11,913 nucleotides of DNA from Planctomycetota bacterium. GTDB taxonomy: Bacteria; Planctomycetota; UBA1135; UBA2386. Made by a program: the position numbers and the translations under genes. Each line of letters starts with the position of its first letter. Position 1 is the stretch's first letter. The stretch spans positions 1 to 11,913 of the forward strand of contig QJVU01000073.1 of assembly GCA_003235605.1 (NCBI GenBank). The letters are read 5' to 3'. The notes beneath the pieces are model-generated. The model was not told the DNA's origin. It made no database searches and saw nothing but the letters and a program-made list of their open reading frames with translations. Of this stretch, positions 6,918 through 11,913 are shown in pieces.

Positions 6918-7625
6918 TTACCTCTCACTTGCGCGGTTGTGACAACTCCCGCAAAGCGACTCTGAATAACCGACCTCGGCCGTGTAGGGGACCGTCATAA
7001 TCAGTGTGTCGTGCTGACCCCCGTGCGGGCTATGGCACGTCAGGCACGCTACCAGGTTGCCCGGCCCCGTTCCCTCCGCGTTCCAGAGTCGAGTGCCGAC
7101 GAAATCCCCCGCCTTCGGGTCGAACGTCGTATCGTCCGGGTATATCCCCGCGGCCGGGGCGTCCACTCCAATCGGATGGTCTGCCGGTCCCGCGCGGAAG
7201 TGGCAGTTCCAGCAGAGGTTTGCCTCGTGAGGCATCTTCAGGAACTTGCTGGTCTCCTCGTGAGGATTGTGGCAACGGTCGCAGTCCTCTCCCTCCACGC
7301 CCGGCTTCCGCAAATGCTCCGGCCGGTTCGAGTCGAATACATAGCTCCTCTCACGTGTGACCGTTCCGTCATGGCAACTGAAGCACATGCGCTTTTCCCC
7401 CGACAGCGGGCCATCCTGGTTCGTCAGTCCCCCTGGCCACAGCAACTGTCCGGCGGCGTCTCGCGGAATGTGACAATAGATGCAGGCCGGTACACCAGCG
7501 GATGACACGTCGTGCTTCGTCTGCGCCACGTCCTTCTGTTCGCCCAGCGCCAGCCGGCCGCTGCTCACCAGGGCAAGGGCCGCCAGCCCCGCTACAAGCG
7601 CAAGTGCCAGCGCCGCGTTTCTCAT
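6918..7625 (-). CDS. Exported hexaheme cytochrome c (cytochrome B), paralogue of cytochrome A
   Basis: This 235-residue protein has a signal peptide or anchor at residues 1-28 (ALALALVAGLAALALVSSG) and six CXXCH motifs: CIYCH at 48, CFSCH at 81, CDRCH at 115, CWNCH at 138, CLTCH at 194 and CGSCH at 225. Length and motif order match cytochrome A, with shared CHIPR, SCHDGTV, GTRLWNA and CLTCH blocks, so the two are duplicates that have diverged. It should hold six c-type hemes in the periplasm or on the outer face. Its ATG overlaps the NHL-1 stop by four bases (ATGA), which implies translational coupling. NHL-2 follows after six bases. It probably exchanges electrons with the FeS-1/NrfD-1 module, though this is inferred from position only. 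Confidence 0.9.
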   Translation of the reverse strand: MRNAALALALVAGLAALALVSSGRLALGEQKDVAQTKHDVSSAGVPACIYCHIPRDAAGQLLWPGGLTNQDGPLSGEKRMCFSCHDGTVTRERSYVFDSNRPEHLRKPGVEGEDCDRCHNPHEETSKFLKMPHEANLCWNCHFRAGPADHPIGVDAPAAGIYPDDTTFDPKAGDFVGTRLWNAEGTGPGNLVACLTCHSPHGGQHDTLIMTVPYTAEVGYSESLCGSCHNRASER

Positions 7626-9274
7626 GGACTCTCCGCCTCGGTCACCAGAGGTTCATAGACAAACACGCCCGCCAGTTTGTCGGCGACATAGAGATCGTTG
7701 CCTTCCACCTTGACGCTGTGGGGCGCCCCGAACCGCGCATCGGTAATCGACCCCACGTATCCACCGTTTGGCGCGAACACCGAGACCATGTGCGCTGCTT
7801 CGTCGGCAACGAAGATTAGGCCTTGTTCGTTCACCGCGACGCCCGTCGGTGTGTCAAGGCGTCCGGCGCCGATGGTCTGCAGTAAGACTCCGAACGGTGA
7901 GAACTTCTTTATCACCCGGTTCAGGCTGTCGGCGACGTACAGGTTCTCGTATATATCGAGCCCAATGCCGCGCGGCTCGTTGAAACCCTCGGGCTTGGTC
8001 GAACGTGCGCCTTCCCCTATCACCCGCCGGTACTCGCCGCTCTCGTTCAGCAAGATCACGCGGTGATTTGCCGAATCGCTGAGCCATATGTCGCCCGATC
8101 CGGTCAGGACGATCCCCGCCGTCGCGATCGGCTCTTCCCCTTCGGGGATCACGGGCCGGATCACGTTGTCAACGCTTCCAGACACGCTAACCACAACCAC
8201 GTCGCCGCTCGGCGCCGCAACATAGAGATGCTCTCCCGACGCATCCATCGCCTGCGAATTCTTGATCGAGACGTCGCCAGTCCGCCCGGCCTCAAGTATG
8301 AAGGTCAGGGTTCCCTCAGACGTAACCGTTGCGATTCGCCCGCGTTCCCCATCCAGGATACGAATGCGTGTGCCGTTGAGTGCCACATCGGTCGGCAGCG
8401 CAATGGATCCCGGCGCCGGTTGCCCCGACGCATCGTACGTCACCGTCTGTATGTACGAGGTGAGTGTCGCGGGAAGAGGCACCGGATCCGGCAGCGTAAT
8501 CGGCTGCGTCGGGTCGAATTCTCCGCCTGCTCCGTCCCCTTGGAACTGGGCGCCCGGAGTTGCCAGGCTCGCTTCTTCGGGCTCCCGCGCTCTATTGACA
8601 AGCCATGACGCAGGCACCGCTATCGCCACCATCAGTACCACGAGTACGAATAGAATCCTGCCTAGTGGCGCCGGACGGTGCACCTGTCTGTCCCACGGCT
8701 GGGGCGCTCGCATCGCTGCTGCACCCGCCTCGGCGCCGGCTGTGCGAATGCCGATGACGGTCGTCAACAACGCGAACATCAGGCTCCCCCACACCGCCAG
8801 CACCATTACGCCAACCCCCAGCGGTAGCCACTCCCTGATCGGATCGATTCCAAAGTGCGCCGGCTCGTATGGCGACTCCGCTTCGGCCGCCTCGAAGTGA
8901 TATGTCGCTTGCGTCGCCGCATAGTCACCCGCGCCGTCGAACCGCACCACCGCCGTGTGCTCACCCTCCCACCTTGGCTGGTACAGCACCGAAGCCATCC
9001 CCGTGGCGTCCGAGACGGAGTCCCCCACCTTCATCAACCGCTCACCGAAGATGTTCGTGATGATGTAGAAAGTTATCGGCATGCCCGCCACAGGCGAGTC
9101 GTTATCGGTGAGACGCGCCGAAAGCACCAGTGTCCGTTGGCCGGGGCTCGGCTCCTTCGGCGGGAGTCCCTCCAGGTGCATTCCCGAATGTCCGTCGGCG
9201 GAGACGTCGCCGGCATACAATGAGCCCCCCAGCAATGCCACCAGCAGAAGTCCGAGGGCGGCCAGGCGTCTCAC
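7622..9274 (-). CDS. Ig-like domain, two TM helices and NHL propeller fusion protein (NHL-1)
   Basis: This 550-residue protein has an unusual layout. A signal peptide (about 1-26, VSA before the likely cut) is followed by an Ig-like beta domain at about 45-130 (GQRTLVLSARLTDNDSPVAG, with RWEGEHTAVVRFDGAGDY near its end). A transmembrane helix lies at about 149-175, a short positively charged loop at 176-204, and a second helix at about 205-226. A linker rich in acidic and proline residues leads to an NHL-type propeller at about 285-545 (IWLSDSANHRVILLN, LYVADSLNRVIKKFSP, IFVADEAAHMVSVF). Predicted topology puts both the Ig-like domain and the propeller outside. It has no cysteine. The GTG start at 9274 directly follows the NrfD-1 stop, and its end overlaps cytochrome B by four bases. 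The propeller is more divergent than the NHL-2/NHL-3 pair. A scaffold role is inferred. Confidence 0.85.
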   Translation of the reverse strand: MRRLAALGLLLVALLGGSLYAGDVSADGHSGMHLEGLPPKEPSPGQRTLVLSARLTDNDSPVAGMPITFYIITNIFGERLMKVGDSVSDATGMASVLYQPRWEGEHTAVVRFDGAGDYAATQATYHFEAAEAESPYEPAHFGIDPIREWLPLGVGVMVLAVWGSLMFALLTTVIGIRTAGAEAGAAAMRAPQPWDRQVHRPAPLGRILFVLVVLMVAIAVPASWLVNRAREPEEASLATPGAQFQGDGAGGEFDPTQPITLPDPVPLPATLTSYIQTVTYDASGQPAPGSIALPTDVALNGTRIRILDGERGRIATVTSEGTLTFILEAGRTGDVSIKNSQAMDASGEHLYVAAPSGDVVVVSVSGSVDNVIRPVIPEGEEPIATAGIVLTGSGDIWLSDSANHRVILLNESGEYRRVIGEGARSTKPEGFNEPRGIGLDIYENLYVADSLNRVIKKFSPFGVLLQTIGAGRLDTPTGVAVNEQGLIFVADEAAHMVSVFAPNGGYVGSITDARFGAPHSVKVEGNDLYVADKLAGVFVYEPLVTEAESP

Positions 9275-10654
9275 TCACCACCCGCTTTCCAGCGGCGACG
9301 TTTCCCGTGTAGCTTCCGGTGATTCCGGTGTCGCTGCGTGTTCTTTCTCTTCCAGTTCCTCCATCTCATAGATGGACAGGACCGGGAAGAGGCGGAAGAA
9401 CAGCATCAGCAACAGCGGCACAGCTGCCGCCGCGGCGAGGGTGATGGCGATTTCGACCCGGCTCGGCCAGTACACCCCAAAGTTCGTGGGCATCATGGGC
9501 GTCGCCATCGCCGGTACCACGATGAGAAATCGCTTGAGCCACATGGCCACCACCACAAGAGCGGATGCGACGACGATCCAGTTCACGGTTCTCGTTTTCG
9601 GGAAAGAGAGGAGCGTGATGGGCACCACCAGGCCGCCAAACACGAATCCCCAGAACAGCGGCGCATATCTCCCCAGCAAGGTCTCCTCAAGGAGCGCGCC
9701 CGATCCCTGCCCCTCCACGAATCCCTCCATCTTGTAGCCCTCTGTCAATAGCTCCGCGAACATGAAGTACCCGTAGCCCATCGCGAGGGCCAGCAACATG
9801 TTGGCCAGGTACTTGAAATGTTGTTCATTCAGGTAATCCTCCAGCCGGTAGGCCTTTCTGAACCCTGCGATCACGAGGATCACCGTGGCGACTCCGGAGT
9901 AGAGTGCTGCAACAACGAAATAAGGTGCGTACATCGTGCTGTTCCATCCTGGCCGGACCGTCATGCCGAACAGCCATGCCAGCACCGAGTGAACCGAAAC
10001 CGCCAGCGGAATGATCACCACTGCCACTACCGTCATGTTCCGTTCCAGGATGTTCTTCTCTGGCTTCGTGCCCTGCCACCCCAGCGAGAGCCGGTCGTAC
10101 AGAAGGTTCCGCAACCGGCCTGCCGCGGGGCCCACGTGATCCCTGCAAAACGCCAGGTCCGGTATCAGGGGCAGGAACAGGAAGACGATCGTGGCCGCCA
10201 TGTACGTGTTCACCGCCACCACGTCCCACAGCACAGGGGACCCAACCTGTCCGTGGACCACCAGATTCAGCATGCGGTCCGGCCGCCCGAGGTCGATGAT
10301 CGGGAACAATGATCCGATCAGCAACGTAACCAGGGCCATCGCCTCGGCCATACGCACCATTGGCGCCCGCCACGGGGCGTTCGTCAGCCGAAGGATCGCC
10401 GAGGTCACCGCTCCCCCGTAGCTCAGACCGATGAAGAACACCATGTCTGTGATGTAGAAGCCCCATGACACCCGCTGGTTCAGGCCCGTCACCCCCAGCC
10501 CGTAGTGCAGCTGCTCTAGGAAGGCCACCGCGCCTCCGAGCACGATGATCCCCAGCAAGACCAGGATAGGCCAGAACAACATCCCCGGTGCCACCATGGG
10601 CCTCAGGGCTGCTGCGTGAAGCTTGTTTGTCTCCAGGGCGACGGGGCGATCCAC
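9275..10654 (-). CDS. NrfD-family integral membrane subunit, ActC/HmcC-like (NrfD-1)
   Basis: The protein has 459 residues and about ten hydrophobic helices, in the size range of ActC/HmcC/DsrP-type NrfD proteins. Marks are WGFYITDMVFFIGLSYGG at 64-81, DLGRPDR at 121-127, HSVLAWLFGM followed by GWNSTMYAPYF at 222-246, and WLKRFLIVVP at 372-381. The charged C-terminal tail is cytoplasmic or flexible. In known complexes this subunit carries the quinone site and holds the iron-sulfur protein at the membrane. The GTG start at 10654 lies seven bases after the FeS-1 stop, with GAGGA four bases upstream. NHL-1 starts directly after its TGA. NrfD-2 in the same operon belongs to a different NrfD branch. 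Two NrfD proteins per operon recalls ACIII, where ActC and ActF are both NrfD-like, but no ActB-type large subunit is present here. Confidence 0.9.
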   Translation of the reverse strand: MDRPVALETNKLHAAALRPMVAPGMLFWPILVLLGIIVLGGAVAFLEQLHYGLGVTGLNQRVSWGFYITDMVFFIGLSYGGAVTSAILRLTNAPWRAPMVRMAEAMALVTLLIGSLFPIIDLGRPDRMLNLVVHGQVGSPVLWDVVAVNTYMAATIVFLFLPLIPDLAFCRDHVGPAAGRLRNLLYDRLSLGWQGTKPEKNILERNMTVVAVVIIPLAVSVHSVLAWLFGMTVRPGWNSTMYAPYFVVAALYSGVATVILVIAGFRKAYRLEDYLNEQHFKYLANMLLALAMGYGYFMFAELLTEGYKMEGFVEGQGSGALLEETLLGRYAPLFWGFVFGGLVVPITLLSFPKTRTVNWIVVASALVVVAMWLKRFLIVVPAMATPMMPTNFGVYWPSRVEIAITLAAAAAVPLLLMLFFRLFPVLSIYEMEELEEKEHAATPESPEATRETSPLESGW

Positions 10655-10661
10655 AGCGTCC

Positions 10662-11456
10662 TCAGCTTTCCAGGTCCTGGCCGTGGCCTTTCACGTACCA
10701 CACCCGCGGACTCGTGTTCAGCTCCTCTTTGTAGCGGAACCCATCGTTCTCGCGAAGGTACTGGTAAAGGTCATATGTTTCGCCGGACCTGTTCGTCATC
10801 ACTCCGGACACCATGTCCGCAATGTATATCGCGTCCATCCGGCAGGCTTCCACGCATGCCGGCAGCCGCCCCACACGCGTGTAGTGGACGCAGAGAACGC
10901 ACTTCCCAACGGTACCTCGCGTCTGTGGCACCGGATATTCGGGCATCGGGTTCTCGAACGGTTGCGGCGGCTTCACCTGCTCCCAGTAGTTGAAGTAGCG
11001 GGCGTTGTACGGGCAGGCCGCCATGCAGATCCGGCACCCTATGCAGAGCTCCTGGTCCACCAGGATCACGCCTTCCGGGTTCTTGAACGTGGCCCTCACA
11101 GGGCAGACCTTCAGACAGGGCGCTTCCTCGCAATTCATGCAAGGCCGGGGCATAAAGACCTTGTTCCCGTGGTGGTCCTCTATTTCGTAGACCTTGATCC
11201 ACTCATGGTCGTTCGGCAGGTAGTGGGTGTTCTGGCAGGCTCCCGTGCATTCCTTGCAGCCGTCACACCGGCGGAGGTCGATCACCATCCCCCACTGTCG
11301 CTCCGTCTCCTCGCGCTGCGATGAGCTGCCCAGGGCGCGAAACGGTCGCCGTGCCAGGCCGAGTCCGCCCAGCGTAAGCGCGGCCAGCCCCCCCAGTCCC
11401 TGGAGTAGACGTCTTCGTGAAACCGCCAATTGGCTCCTTGCTAGCGGCCCCCTCAT
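10662..11456 (-). CDS. Tat-exported 4x[4Fe-4S] ferredoxin-like electron-transfer subunit (FeS-1)
   Basis: This 264-residue protein has a twin-arginine signal (AVSRRRLLQGLGG) and sixteen cysteines for four [4Fe-4S] clusters: C64/67/70/74, C106/109/114/118, C138/141/144/148 and C186/189/201/205. The last group ends CVEACR where CP is more usual, as in FeS-2. ATG 11456 has no clear ribosome site. TTG at 11429 has AAGGAG four bases upstream and would give LAVSRRRLLQ, matching the MALSRRRFLK start of FeS-2, so it may be the true start. The two ferredoxins share fold and cluster layout but differ between clusters: FeS-1 lacks the long acidic insert after cluster 1. It is first in the operon, followed after 7 nt by NrfD-1. 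It probably passes electrons between NrfD-1 and the cytochromes. Confidence 0.9.
   Translation of the reverse strand: MRGPLARSQLAVSRRRLLQGLGGLAALTLGGLGLARRPFRALGSSSQREETERQWGMVIDLRRCDGCKECTGACQNTHYLPNDHEWIKVYEIEDHHGNKVFMPRPCMNCEEAPCLKVCPVRATFKNPEGVILVDQELCIGCRICMAACPYNARYFNYWEQVKPPQPFENPMPEYPVPQTRGTVGKCVLCVHYTRVGRLPACVEACRMDAIYIADMVSGVMTNRSGETYDLYQYLRENDGFRYKEELNTSPRVWYVKGHGQDLES
11434..11439 (-). promoter_or_regulatory. AAGGAG ribosome site supporting an internal TTG start for FeS-1
   Basis: On the minus strand AAGGAG is followed by four bases and then TTG at 11429-11427. No comparable purine-rich site precedes the ATG at 11456. Starting at the TTG puts the Tat motif four residues from the N-terminus, exactly as in FeS-2. 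The spacing is a little short, so the choice remains open. Confidence 0.45.
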
Positions 11457-11484
11457 CGCAGCCAGCTACGAGTGCTGAGGCCCT

Positions 11485-11513
11485 ATCACAGGTGCATCTG
11501 CACCTACTTTCAA
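11485..11513 (-). promoter_or_regulatory. Candidate sigma-70-type promoter for the ten-gene operon
   Basis: Minus-strand TTGAAA (11513-11508) is a five-of-six match to the -35 consensus. After a 17-base spacer comes TGTGAT (11490-11485), a four-of-six match to the -10 consensus. Transcription would start near 11478, giving a leader of about 22 nt to ATG 11456 or about 49 nt to TTG 11429. The spacer is filled by a perfect inverted repeat. Weak -10 elements are common by chance, so this is a candidate only. Confidence 0.4.
11490..11505. promoter_or_regulatory. Perfect 7-bp-arm inverted repeat, probable operator
   Basis: The sequence is AGGTGCA-TC-TGCACCT, two perfect seven-base arms around two bases. 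It sits between the candidate -35 and -10 elements and touches the first base of the -10, which is the classic position for a repressor site. I do not recognise the site as that of a named regulator; it is unlike the FNR, CRP or Rex consensus. Confidence 0.5.
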
Positions 11514-11551
11514 GCTAGAAAGGGTCGCGCTGACGGGCACGTGCCTTGGGA

Positions 11552-11572
11552 TAGATATACGTTAGATACACG
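11552..11572. repeat. Tandem direct repeat TAGATAYACG with 11-bp period
   Basis: TAGATATACG (11552-11561) and TAGATACACG (11563-11572) match at nine of ten bases and start 11 bp apart, one helical turn. They lie about 75-95 bp upstream of the candidate transcription start, a usual place for tandem sites of a response regulator or other activator. No known consensus is claimed. Confidence 0.4.
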
Positions 11573-11628
11573 GGAGGACATATCGATAGATGGTCTGACC
11601 CCCGGGGGTCTACCCTGTTCCCCCGTGT
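11568..11628. repeat. Nested inverted repeat; possible terminator of the LLM gene
   Basis: Outer arms ACACGGG (11568-11574) and CCCGTGT (11622-11628) enclose a perfect 14-bp palindrome, GACCCCCGGGGGTC (11597-11610). The region lies just after the stop of the minus-strand LLM oxidoreductase (11655), so it may terminate that transcript. No T-run follows on the minus strand. The plus strand has TTTT directly after the outer arm, but no plus-strand gene is seen here. Confidence 0.35.
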
Positions 11629-11654
11629 TTTGAGGCCCGCGTGAACTGCCTCTT

Positions 11655-11913
11655 CTACTTCAGCAGTTGCTCGTAGATTCGCCCTTCTTCGACGGGGTCG
11701 TATCCCGAAACGTTCACGTTGTGCAGGTTGATCCCGGCCGCCGCCTCTTCCTCCAGGCGCTCCCGGCACTCCTCAACCGGCCCGATGAATCCCAGCGAGT
11801 TCGACAGCTCGTCCGAAACGGCGTCGTATCCGGCCGCCGAGCCTCCCTCTTTCCACGCCATCCGGATCGCGTTTGCCTCGTCCGCGAACCCCATATCGCC
11901 CAGCTGCTGGTAG
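11655..11913 (-). CDS. Luciferase-like (LLM) flavin-dependent oxidoreductase, C-terminal fragment
   Basis: The frame is open to the right edge of the window. It encodes the last 86 residues, beginning YQQLGDMGFADEANAIR. It includes LSNSLGFIGPVEECRERLEEEAAAGI and ends IYEQLLK. The GFIGPVEECRERLEE block fits the C-terminal part of bacterial luciferase-like monooxygenases and F420- or FMN-dependent reductases (the GTPEEVAERLRE-like helix). The catalytic N-terminal barrel is outside the window, so cofactor and substrate cannot be judged. It points the same way as the cytochrome operon but is 198 nt upstream of it, with a likely promoter between. It is probably a separate transcription unit. An ATG at 11894 lies inside the conserved region and is not the real start. 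Confidence 0.75.
   Translation of the reverse strand, partial: YQQLGDMGFADEANAIRMAWKEGGSAAGYDAVSDELSNSLGFIGPVEECRERLEEEAAAGINLHNVNVSGYDPVEEGRIYEQLLK

Noticed and set aside
9818..10312. Plus-strand frames antisense to NrfD-1
   Set aside because: The products are histidine- and arginine-rich shadow translations with no family signature; NrfD-1 on the other strand is unmistakable.
11597..11610. GACCCCCGGGGGTC as a standard Rho-independent terminator
   Set aside because: No T-run follows on the minus strand and the hairpin loop would consume the centre of the palindrome. It is kept only as part of a nested repeat of unknown role.
1..11913. CRISPR array, tRNA or rRNA, insertion sequence
   Set aside because: No regularly spaced repeats, cloverleaf-like segments, rRNA-like stretches, transposase motifs or terminal inverted repeats with target duplications were seen.

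Overview
The window is GC-rich and looks like the chromosome of a bacterium with an exported, heme-rich electron-transfer system. A Chloroflexota lineage (SAR202/Dehalococcoidia-like) is a plausible guess. The guess rests on a luciferase-like flavin monooxygenase beside NrfD, iron-sulfur, multiheme-cytochrome and NHL-propeller genes. No rRNA, tRNA or phylogenetic marker is present to confirm it. I see no tRNA, rRNA, CRISPR array, transposase or phage gene.

Layout. (1) At the left edge, plus strand: the 3' part of a NapC/NirT-type multiheme cytochrome c with seven visible CXXCH motifs, ending at 932. Its reading frame continues upstream to the window edge but is broken by a TAG at 45-47. (2) From 11456 down to 1025, minus strand: ten genes in one direction, almost all separated by 0-9 nt or overlapping. 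In order of transcription they are FeS-1, NrfD-1, an Ig-like/two-TM/NHL-propeller fusion, hexaheme cytochrome B, NHL-2, [246-nt gap], membrane-anchored hexaheme cytochrome C, FeS-2, NrfD-2, hexaheme cytochrome A, NHL-3. (3) 11457-11654: an intergenic region with a candidate promoter, a perfect 7-bp-arm inverted repeat between its -35 and -10 elements, an 11-bp-period direct repeat, and a nested inverted repeat. (4) At the right edge, minus strand: the C-terminal part of a luciferase-like (LLM) flavin-dependent oxidoreductase.

How the genes may work together (inference). Each Tat-exported four-cluster ferredoxin with its NrfD membrane subunit resembles the quinone-interacting electron-transfer half of CISM, Hmc and ACIII-type complexes. 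No molybdopterin or other catalytic subunit lies between them. Electrons would therefore be exchanged between the quinone pool, the FeS proteins and three hexaheme cytochromes (18 hemes) outside the membrane. Three cysteine-free, membrane-tethered NHL beta-propellers accompany them and probably act as scaffolds or docking platforms. The hexaheme-cytochrome/NHL pair is present twice (7625-5847 and 2820-1025), with the same protein lengths and motif spacing, so the operon appears to have grown by internal duplication. The same strand also carries two FeS-NrfD pairs of distinct subtypes. The direction of electron flow and the terminal partner cannot be read from this sequence.
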